Of a DNA stretch of 37,721 bases, positions 7,549 to 14,731 are shown piece by piece (position 1 is the first letter of the stretch; the number at the start of each line of letters is the position of its first letter). A program made the position numbers and the translations under genes. Source of the DNA: an uncultured Parafilimonas sp. (lineage in GTDB: Bacteria > Bacteroidota > Bacteroidia > Chitinophagales > Chitinophagaceae); the NCBI GenBank assembly GCA_937892395.1, contig CALAGJ010000186.1:1-37721 (forward strand), in the 5' to 3' direction. The notes under the pieces are model-generated. The model saw only the letters and a program-made list of their open reading frames with translations. It did no database searches and was not told where the DNA came from.

Positions 7549-8886
7549 TTATCGATCAAATTCCAGCCGCTGTCCTTTTTGATTTTCATTCCAAATGCCT
7601 TTTGCAAATACGGGATGTCCATTCACAAATGTATAATCAATAGTAGCTGGCAGTTGTACGCCTTCCAAAGGACTCCAACCACATTTATATAAAATATTTT
7701 CCTTTGAAATAGTTGTTTGTTGATTGTTATTTAAAAGCACTATATCTGCATAATATCCTTCTCGTATATAGCCTCTGTCCTTTACATTAAAACAATCGGC
7801 TACAGCATGACTCATTTTTTCTACCACACGCTCAATGGTTATTTTTCCTTGTTGTACATAGTGCATCATCAATAGCAGGGAGTGTTGTACCAGCGGTAAC
7901 CCTGCATGTGCTTGTTCGTAATTTCCGGATTTCTCCTCAGGGGTATGTGGGGCATGATCGGTTGCTATTACATCAAGCCTATTGTCTAACAGCGCTGCCC
8001 ATAAAGCATCTTTATTTTCTGAGGATTTTATGGCAGGATTACATTTTATTTTATTCCCCAGTATTGCATAATCGTCAGCTGTAAAATGCAGATGATGTAC
8101 ACATACTTCTGCAGTAATTTTCTTCTGCGTAAGTGGAAGCATATTTGTAAATAATGCAAGCTCCTTAGCAGTTGAAATATGCAGAATGTGTAAGCGGCTA
8201 CCATGTTTTTTTGCATATTGTATGGCTTTAAAACTACACTCAAAGCAGGCATCTGCATTTCGTATGATTGGATGATCGGATGCTTCTAATGCTTGTTTAT
8301 GCTGCTTTAAATCTTCAAGATTTTTTTTGATCATTTTTTCATCTTCGCAATGGGTGGCAATGAGCAGTTCACTTCCACCAAAAATTTTATCCAGCACCAA
8401 AGGATTATCCACCAAAAGATTTCCGGTAGAGCTTCCCATAAAAATTTTAATCCCACAAACCATTTTTCTTTTTTCATTGGTACGCATTACGTCATCATAG
8501 TTATCATTACTCGTACCCATATAAAAAGAATAATTAGCCAAGCTTTTGGCTTTGCCAATAAGATACTTGTCTTCTAAAAGTGCTTGTGTAAAACTTGGCG
8601 GCATGGTATTAGGCATTTCCATAAAAGAAGTAATACCACCAGCCACAGCAGCTTTTGCCTCTGTGTAGATATCAGCTTTGTGTGTAAGACCGGGCTCTCT
8701 AAAATGAACTTGGTCATCTATGGCACCGGGTATTAAATGTAGTCCTGTAGCATCAATTTCTTGTACAGCATGAGAAACTTGTATGTTTGCACCAATTCTC
8801 TCTATTCGTTTTCCTTTGATTAAAACATCGGCCACTACTATGCGGCCTTCATTTACTATACTTGCATTTTTTATTAAGTAACTCAT
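7549..8886 (-). CDS. pyrC: Dihydroorotase
   Basis: This cytoplasmic amidohydrolase of 445 residues closes N-carbamoyl-aspartate to dihydroorotate in pyrimidine synthesis. Visible motifs are GAIDDQVHFREPG at 54-66, EMPNT near 90, GIKIFMGSSTG with the expected carboxylated Lys147, THCEDE with His179, HILHISTAKE, and ATDHAPHTPEEK with the catalytic Asp. The start is MSYLIKN at 8886; a longer frame reaches 8943 but its extra 19 residues do not fit the family and would run into the next gene. The first His of the usual HxH metal motif is Gln here (QVH). I recall this variant in other Bacteroidota sequences annotated as dihydroorotase, but it leaves some doubt about the exact substrate (hydantoinase or allantoinase relatives). 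The start lies 7 bases from the divergent barrel gene. Confidence 0.85.
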   Translation of the reverse strand: MSYLIKNASIVNEGRIVVADVLIKGKRIERIGANIQVSHAVQEIDATGLHLIPGAIDDQVHFREPGLTHKADIYTEAKAAVAGGITSFMEMPNTMPPSFTQALLEDKYLIGKAKSLANYSFYMGTSNDNYDDVMRTNEKRKMVCGIKIFMGSSTGNLLVDNPLVLDKIFGGSELLIATHCEDEKMIKKNLEDLKQHKQALEASDHPIIRNADACFECSFKAIQYAKKHGSRLHILHISTAKELALFTNMLPLTQKKITAEVCVHHLHFTADDYAILGNKIKCNPAIKSSENKDALWAALLDNRLDVIATDHAPHTPEEKSGNYEQAHAGLPLVQHSLLLMMHYVQQGKITIERVVEKMSHAVADCFNVKDRGYIREGYYADIVLLNNNQQTTISKENILYKCGWSPLEGVQLPATIDYTFVNGHPVFAKGIWNENQKGQRLEFDR

Positions 8887-8893
8887 TTGATCT

Positions 8894-10657
8894 ATGATTT
8901 CAATTCGTATCAAAAGCACGCAATATATACAAACCATTTGCACCTGTATTGTATTGCTTGTATCATGTGGTGTATATGCACAGACAAATTATATTCCTTT
9001 TGGCGATAAAGCAAATATTGTTTTAGATCGTTTAGAAATAAAGACAAGATTGAGTGATCTAAGTTTTTCGGCCGTAAAACCCTACATGCGCCGCAATGCA
9101 GCAAGAAATGTGGAATGGATTGATAGTGTAGCCGCTGCTGATAGTGTGTATGCAAAAGCCATAAACCTTACACCTGTGGATAAGGAAAATATGCTTCATC
9201 TGCTCATGAATAATAGTGAGTGGAGTAAGCCACGGGAATATTATAAAAGTAAGAATGATGTATTCAATGCATTGTATAAAAACAAAGGCAATTTGCTTGA
9301 AGTAAATAATGATGAATTTTTTCTTGCTATCAATCCTGTGGTTCTTTTCACAGGCGGTAAGGAAGATGATAATAAAGATATTTTGTTTCAAAATACAAGA
9401 GGTCTATCTGCAAGGGGTATGATTATGAAGCGGGTTGGTTTCTATGCTTATTTCACAGAGAATCAAGAAAGAGATCCACGTTTTGTAAACAATTGGGTAG
9501 ATAGTTTTGATGCCATACCCAACAATGGAAATTTTAAAGAAAAGACTTATGGTGATAATCAAATATTAGATTATTTTGATGCAAGGGGAGCAGTATCCTG
9601 GAATGTGGCCAAATACATTGACATGCAATTTGGCTATGATAAAAACTTTTTTGGAAATGGCTATCGCAGTTTGCTGATGAGTGATTTTAGCAATAACTCC
9701 ACGTTCTTAAAAATAAATACCCGTATTTGGAAATTTAATTATCAAAACCTGTTTATGGAATTGTATGCAAGAACAGGAAGTGGAGGAAATGAATACTTTC
9801 CTCGAAAATATGCACGCATCAATTACCTCAATATAAACGCTACAAAATGGCTGAATCTTGGCGTATATGAAGCCATCGTGTTTGGCAGAGAAAATATGTT
9901 TGACATACAGTATATGATACCTGTCATTTTTTTACGCCCCAGCGAAATGAATGTGGGTAGTGAGGACAATTCTGTTGTGGCATTTGATTTTAAGGCAAAC
10001 ATTGCAAAGAAGGTACAGGTATATGGACAATTTATGCTGGATGAACTCAAAGTAAAAGAAATACTAAACAACAATAAATGGTGGGGCAATAAGCAGGCGC
10101 TTCAGCTTGGTGCAAAATATATTGATGCATTTGGTATAAATAATTTGGATCTTCAAGGGGAAGTAAATTATGTAAGACCATATACCTATCAGCATTTTGA
10201 TGAAACCGGGGATGTGCAACCCATTGCTGCATTTGTACATTACAACCAACCATTTGCTCACCCATTAGGTGCTAACTTTAAAGAGTACATTGGAATAGCC
10301 AGGTGGCAGCCCATGCATAAGTTATATATCCAAGGCACTTTCATTCATTATGCGCAAGGTTTGGATAGTGCTGGTATCAATATGGGTAGTTGGCCTACAT
10401 CAGATTATTATAATCGTCCACGTGATCCTGAAACCGGAAAACTCATTGATTATGGGTATAAAATTGGTGATGGCATTTTGGCAAATTGCAATATATTTCA
10501 AGGTGTAGCCAGTTATGAATTATTTGAAAACATGTTTTTAGACGGCACTTTTTATTATAGAAATTTAAAAAGAGAAGACGAGATTGATGCACATAAAACA
10601 GTTACGTTTTCATTATCGCTTCGTTGGAACATCATGAGAAGAGATTTTATGTTTTAG
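8894..10657 (+). CDS. Wzi/RemB-like outer-membrane beta-barrel protein
   Basis: The 587-residue protein has an N-terminal signal peptide ending at about VYAQ. A polar N-terminal region of about 150 residues follows, then alternating aromatic and hydrophobic strands to a C-terminal MRRDFMF, ending in Phe as outer-membrane barrels do. Landmarks such as YAYFTENQERDPRFV, FGNGYRSLLMSD, NINATKWLNLGVYEA and MIPVIFLRPSE resemble the Wzi capsule-assembly/RemB gliding-motility group of Bacteroidota. Wzi proteins hold surface polysaccharide; RemB is needed for gliding. Which role applies cannot be told. The export operon ends about 850 bases downstream on the other strand, which makes a polysaccharide role attractive. 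The start is 7 bases from the divergent dihydroorotase start; a weak -7-like TATACTTG lies at 8857-8864, inside that gene. Confidence 0.75.
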   Translation: MISIRIKSTQYIQTICTCIVLLVSCGVYAQTNYIPFGDKANIVLDRLEIKTRLSDLSFSAVKPYMRRNAARNVEWIDSVAAADSVYAKAINLTPVDKENMLHLLMNNSEWSKPREYYKSKNDVFNALYKNKGNLLEVNNDEFFLAINPVVLFTGGKEDDNKDILFQNTRGLSARGMIMKRVGFYAYFTENQERDPRFVNNWVDSFDAIPNNGNFKEKTYGDNQILDYFDARGAVSWNVAKYIDMQFGYDKNFFGNGYRSLLMSDFSNNSTFLKINTRIWKFNYQNLFMELYARTGSGGNEYFPRKYARINYLNINATKWLNLGVYEAIVFGRENMFDIQYMIPVIFLRPSEMNVGSEDNSVVAFDFKANIAKKVQVYGQFMLDELKVKEILNNNKWWGNKQALQLGAKYIDAFGINNLDLQGEVNYVRPYTYQHFDETGDVQPIAAFVHYNQPFAHPLGANFKEYIGIARWQPMHKLYIQGTFIHYAQGLDSAGINMGSWPTSDYYNRPRDPETGKLIDYGYKIGDGILANCNIFQGVASYELFENMFLDGTFYYRNLKREDEIDAHKTVTFSLSLRWNIMRRDFMF

Positions 10658-10987
10658 GCCAAATGGAGTAATTGAAATATTAAAGCATTAAGCAAGTATC
10701 ATTTTGGAAATAAGATTTTTTGTGCTTAGATTGAATTTCAAATATGAGCAATAGTTGTGATGAGATCATGTTCACTTGGTTGATGAGATCAAAAAATGGT
10801 AATCGATTTTCGACTGTTCAACCTTCTATGAAGATGCTTTAAAAATAGCTTAGAAACATGATGACTTTTGGGCGCACATTAATTGATGAATCTGTATTCT
10901 TTTTATAAAATTTAGCCATATAAATTTGATAACAAATAGCCCATATATGCTCAAAATCATTCCTATCTAAAATATAACAAGCATTTG
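10658..10987. other. Intergenic region between two convergent genes
   Basis: This AT-rich stretch of 330 bases shows no gene and no strong terminator. The only pattern noted is an 11-base direct repeat, TGATGAGATCA, at 10758-10768 and 10781-10791. Confidence 0.5.
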
Positions 10988-11443
10988 TCACTCTTCTTTT
11001 TCATCTTTATCAAACTTGCTTTTAATATACTCCACAATGGAAGGATCTTCAAGACCTTCCATATCGCTGAGCTCTATTTCAATTGCCCTTGTACTTATCT
11101 GAATTTCAACAAAAGAAAAACAAAGGCTTGCCCCAAAAGCAAGGAGGCTGAGTGCAAAAAAAATATGCGCAATTGACATACTGTCAATATATATCATGTA
11201 CATACTTATAATTGAAGTTATAAAAGTAAGTACACCTAATGCCTGCATGTTTTTTATAAGTTTTAGCCTATAGCGAATATTGCGAATTTGCTGGTGTATA
11301 ACCTGTTTATTTGATTCACTTTTATACTTCGTGTGTAGGTTTCTTACTAAACTGGCTAATGACAAAAAACGATTGGTGTAAGCAAGCATGATCAAACTAA
11401 TTGCAGGAAATAATAAAGCTGGAGTATTGATAGATATGTCCAT
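10988..11443 (-). CDS. DUF2721 family membrane protein
   Basis: The 151-residue protein starts with STPALLFPAISLIMLAYTNRFLSLASLVR, the hallmark of DUF2721. It has one hydrophobic segment at about residues 7-30 and two more at about 70-115. Between them is a basic, probably helical linker (RNIRYRLKLIKN). The C-terminus is acidic and basic mixed and should be cytoplasmic. The role of the family is unknown. The gene follows the terminator of the export operon by 20 bases, so it is either read through at low level or transcribed from its own promoter; no clear promoter was found. Confidence 0.8.
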   Translation of the reverse strand: MDISINTPALLFPAISLIMLAYTNRFLSLASLVRNLHTKYKSESNKQVIHQQIRNIRYRLKLIKNMQALGVLTFITSIISMYMIYIDSMSIAHIFFALSLLAFGASLCFSFVEIQISTRAIEIELSDMEGLEDPSIVEYIKSKFDKDEKEE

Positions 11444-11452
11444 AAAATTGAT

Positions 11453-11485
11453 ATAATGTAAAACTCCACCCGATAAGGTGGAGTT
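11453..11485 (-). terminator. Terminator of the polysaccharide export operon
   Basis: Read on the minus strand, a 9-base-pair stem AACTCCACC / GGTGGAGTT encloses a six-base loop and runs into TTTAC. It lies about 20 bases after the last stop of the operon at 11504. The T run is short, so termination may be partial. Confidence 0.7.
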
Positions 11486-11503
11486 GCTATTGATAAATGA
11501 TTT

Positions 11504-13030
11504 TTATACACTTCGCAAACCGCCAACATTTTTTTGTTGTGCATCCTGTATTTGATTTCCCATAGATGAGTAAGTTACTACATTCCTTTTTTTCTTCTTC
11601 ATCCAATTCACATATAAGAGCTGAATACAAAGAGCATATACCAGACTAATATTATACCAAATAGCTGTTTCCCAGATTCTGCTCACAAAAAGGGCGGAGA
11701 ACATAAGAATTAAAAAACTTATAGAGGGAGCTGTGAGTAATAAATGATTTTTTTTCAAGGCAAAAATAAAAAGCCTATAACTCCAAATAAATACAGTGCC
11801 CAAGAATCCAATATAAAATAATGCGCCTACTATACCATACTCAACGGCCATTTCCAAATAACTATTATGCATTACTTTACTATCAATAAAACCAGGGCCA
11901 TATTTGGCAACCGCAGCTATCGATGCAGGTTCATGCCCCCCCATACCTAAAATTGGGTAATGCTTTAAAGCTTCAATACCAGCCTCCCAATAATACCATC
12001 TATTTCCGCCTTCTTCTACAGTTGACATATAAATGGCCCGCTGTATTGTAGGTGAGTTTAAAGAAAAGATAATTCCAATTACTCCAATTAATGCAAATGA
12101 ACCTATAACCAAAAACTGGTAGTCAATTCTTTTGCCTTTAAGATTGATATATAAACCCAGACAACTCACTAAGAAAAAACATACTAATCCGTTTCTACTA
12201 CCCATTTGCATGATCATAATAAACATCATAGCAAGAGAAATAAATGCGAGAAGTTTATTATACCATTTCTCCCCTTTTGTAAAAATGGTAACGTACATAT
12301 ATATACCCACAGCACAAAGCTGTGAAGTAAATGCCCCGTGATGGGCATCACCCAACTGCAATGATTCGGTATCGCCTGTGGCAGCTCCGCTTTGAGAACG
12401 ACCAAATAAAACTAGATAAACTCCTAACATAAAAACAATCCAAGGTGCAATTTTTCTTATATATTCTAAAGTTCGCAGATTTTTTTGTAATGAATAGTTG
12501 ATTAAAACCTTTAGATAAATAAAATAAAATGTAATTTTTATTATTTTAAATGTAATACGTACATAAAGCCGGTAGGATGGCTCATGCATTGACTCTCCCA
12601 ATCTCCTGTTTTCAGGATGCTGCATATAAACAATTAAGCCTAAAATTACCAACATACCAAATAGTACATACCAAATTACAAATCTATAAGGAACTATTTT
12701 ACTTTTTAATTTCAGAAAGTCAAACATAAGTAATGGCATAACAGTGAGCAAGGCAATACTCTCTGCCATACTATCGCTATCAATTTCATCAGTAATAAAA
12801 GCGCCCTGTGCTAAAGGAATGGCCGTAAAAAGAGGAAACATAAAAGCACGATCATAAGCCACCAATGGAAGTGTGATTAATATAAGTGGTAATGAAGAAG
12901 TAAGTACTAAGGACGAATACGTTGCTAAGGCAATAACTAAAGTTAGGGCAAAAAAAGTAACTTCTGATGACCTTATTTTAAATCGATTGGTATCAGGGCC
13001 TTTGGCTAGTGATTTATATGTAGCTATCAT
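11504..13030 (-). CDS. O-antigen ligase/polymerase family membrane protein (Wzy/WaaL-like)
   Basis: The 508-residue protein has about a dozen hydrophobic segments, with a long periplasmic loop between the later ones. The Wzy_C-type signature is present: a GSRNGLV motif near residue 255 and, in the large loop, the His-containing HNSYLEMAVEYGIVGALFY near 390. Proteins of this family polymerise or ligate lipid-linked oligosaccharide units on the periplasmic face of the inner membrane. In an operon with Wza, Wzc and a flippase the polymerase role is the more likely one. The C-terminal 40 residues are basic and hydrophilic. It is the last gene of the operon, 60 bases after the flippase; a -7 box in that gap may add an internal promoter. 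Confidence 0.85.
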   Translation of the reverse strand: MIATYKSLAKGPDTNRFKIRSSEVTFFALTLVIALATYSSLVLTSSLPLILITLPLVAYDRAFMFPLFTAIPLAQGAFITDEIDSDSMAESIALLTVMPLLMFDFLKLKSKIVPYRFVIWYVLFGMLVILGLIVYMQHPENRRLGESMHEPSYRLYVRITFKIIKITFYFIYLKVLINYSLQKNLRTLEYIRKIAPWIVFMLGVYLVLFGRSQSGAATGDTESLQLGDAHHGAFTSQLCAVGIYMYVTIFTKGEKWYNKLLAFISLAMMFIMIMQMGSRNGLVCFFLVSCLGLYINLKGKRIDYQFLVIGSFALIGVIGIIFSLNSPTIQRAIYMSTVEEGGNRWYYWEAGIEALKHYPILGMGGHEPASIAAVAKYGPGFIDSKVMHNSYLEMAVEYGIVGALFYIGFLGTVFIWSYRLFIFALKKNHLLLTAPSISFLILMFSALFVSRIWETAIWYNISLVYALCIQLLYVNWMKKKKRNVVTYSSMGNQIQDAQQKNVGGLRSV

Positions 13031-13057
13031 AATTTTTTTTTATAAGTGCCTGCCGTG

Positions 13058-13065
13058 CAAAGATA
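13058..13065 (-). promoter_or_regulatory. Possible internal -7 box before the Wzy-like gene
   Basis: Read on the minus strand TATCTTTG fits TANNTTTG and lies 27 bases before the ATG at 13030. No TTG stands at the proper distance, so it is only a candidate for internal transcription. Confidence 0.3.
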
Positions 13066-13090
13066 TTTTAAATGAATATATTATTTTTAC

Positions 13091-14644
13091 TTATTCTATA
13101 GTGTCCATTTTATTCTCGAAGGCAGACTCACCAGTTTTCTTATTACCTTTTTTATTTTTCTTTTTCCCTTTTTTAAACATGCTAATGAGATCATCTTGTA
13201 TATATTCAATATCGGATGTAAGTAGAGCAGGCTTTTTAAGAAAAGCGATGGCCATTACAACTCCTAAAATACTACTCACCAACCCAAAAGTTATAATATC
13301 ACTTTGTAAAACTAAATTCAACAAAAACCCAAGTATTGCAGTAGGAACAATCCAAAACAAAGTAATTTTAAATCCATTAAAAAAAGGTTTTATTATCAAA
13401 CCCCTCCATTCGTTAGGATAAATTCGCTTACGAATAACCAGGATCATTTGTATATATGATAGGATGGTAGAAGCAAAAATTGCCCAACCAATACCAATAA
13501 GACCATTTACTATGTACCCAATATAAATAAAAATCAGAATAGCAATAGAATTAATCATTTTTCTGATGAGGTTAATTTTTATAAGATTATAAACACGCAT
13601 TAAAGTATCCCCAAGACTACTACTCATGCGCATAGGTAAACTCAAAAAACAAATTTGCATAAGTAGGATGGTATTGGCATCAACCCATTTTGGTCCCAAT
13701 AGAATGATGATAATTGGCTTAGTGAAAACGATCAAAAAGAAAGTAAGTGGTACCATAATGGTGTTCATAAGTGACATTGTTTTCTCAAAAACATTATACA
13801 CTCCTTTATTACCACCCATTTTGCTAACCATAGCCGGCATCATGACCCTTTGTACAGTATCGTATAAAAACCTTTGTGGTATGTTCATGATGCGATAGGT
13901 ACGGTCAAAAACTCCAAGCAATGACTGGCTTATCAGTTTTCCAACTTCTAATACTATTCCAAAGTTTGCTATGTAATTATTTGTCCGAATAAGGGTTAAA
14001 CCACCGCCATAGTTAAACATTTCACGCCATTGCTGCTTGTTGAAACCATGCTTAAGAGGAATGGGAGCTGCTAACAAAAACAAAATCATTCTTGCTGCAT
14101 AATACAGAAGCTGAGAATATACAATAGCCATAAAATCCATACCCTGCCATGCCATTAAAATACCTACAATATTTGAAGCAACTAAGAAAACGCCATCCCC
14201 AAAAAATATTTTTCGAAATTTAAAATTTTTTTGTAATAAATTTAGTGATACAACACCACCTGATGCAAAGAGAAACATCAATGAAAATGTTCGAAGAGAT
14301 GATGTAAGACGCGGCTCTTTATAGAAGTCTGCAATAAAAGGAGCTGCTATTAGCAGTGTAATAAATATGATACCAGACAAAAGGAAACCCGAGAAAAAAG
14401 CAGCATTTATATGACCTTTTTCCGGATCCTTACGTTGTAAAATTGCGTCACCCATACCACCATCACCCAATATATTACCTATATTCATAAATGAATTGAG
14501 AATTGCAAAAATTCCAAGTTCTGCTTTAGCATTGGGAAGCAATCTTGCCATTAAAGCATAGAATACAAAATGAGAGGCTGTCTTTACTATAGCATTTAAT
14601 ATTTGCCACACTCCACTTTGTATGACTTGCTTTTTCTTAGCCAT
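13091..14644 (-). CDS. Oligosaccharide flippase family protein (Wzx/MOP superfamily)
   Basis: The 517-residue protein has about 12-14 predicted membrane helices, beginning with SGVWQILNAIVKTASHFVFY, and the early motif GDGGMGDAILQRKDPEKGHINAAF typical of lipopolysaccharide-type MOP flippases. It should move undecaprenyl-linked oligosaccharide from the cytoplasmic to the periplasmic face. The start is taken as MAKKKQV at 14644. The frame extends to 14680, but that earlier start sits inside a perfect hairpin and adds 12 residues that do not look like a family N-terminus. The last 35 residues are strongly basic (KKGKKKNKKGNKK), which points to a cytoplasmic tail. It follows wzc by 87 bases, and that gap contains the hairpin. 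Confidence 0.85.
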   Translation of the reverse strand: MAKKKQVIQSGVWQILNAIVKTASHFVFYALMARLLPNAKAELGIFAILNSFMNIGNILGDGGMGDAILQRKDPEKGHINAAFFSGFLLSGIIFITLLIAAPFIADFYKEPRLTSSLRTFSLMFLFASGGVVSLNLLQKNFKFRKIFFGDGVFLVASNIVGILMAWQGMDFMAIVYSQLLYYAARMILFLLAAPIPLKHGFNKQQWREMFNYGGGLTLIRTNNYIANFGIVLEVGKLISQSLLGVFDRTYRIMNIPQRFLYDTVQRVMMPAMVSKMGGNKGVYNVFEKTMSLMNTIMVPLTFFLIVFTKPIIIILLGPKWVDANTILLMQICFLSLPMRMSSSLGDTLMRVYNLIKINLIRKMINSIAILIFIYIGYIVNGLIGIGWAIFASTILSYIQMILVIRKRIYPNEWRGLIIKPFFNGFKITLFWIVPTAILGFLLNLVLQSDIITFGLVSSILGVVMAIAFLKKPALLTSDIEYIQDDLISMFKKGKKKNKKGNKKTGESAFENKMDTIE

Positions 14645-14664
14645 ATACCTATATTTATTAAGGA

Positions 14665-14696
14665 AATATGCCATAAGCAAAAGCTTATGGCATATT
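14665..14696 (-). promoter_or_regulatory. Perfect 14-base-pair intercistronic hairpin
   Basis: AATATGCCATAAGC (14665-14678) pairs perfectly with 14683-14696 around a four-base loop. It lies 35 bases after the wzc stop and 20 bases before the flippase start. No T run follows in the direction of transcription, so it is not a standard terminator. It may stabilise the 3' end of the upstream message, act as a cleavage site, or bind a protein as a palindrome. Confidence 0.6.
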
Positions 14697-14731
14697 ATAT
14701 AATTTCTAATTATAGTACGCTTAGGATGCTA

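Noticed and set aside
8887..8943. Longer dihydroorotase start at 8943
   Set aside because: The extra 19 residues do not fit the family, and MSYLIKN at 8886 is the normal N-terminus.
14645..14680. Longer flippase start at 14680
   Set aside because: This start lies in a perfect hairpin and adds a non-family N-terminus; MAKKKQV at 14644 fits.
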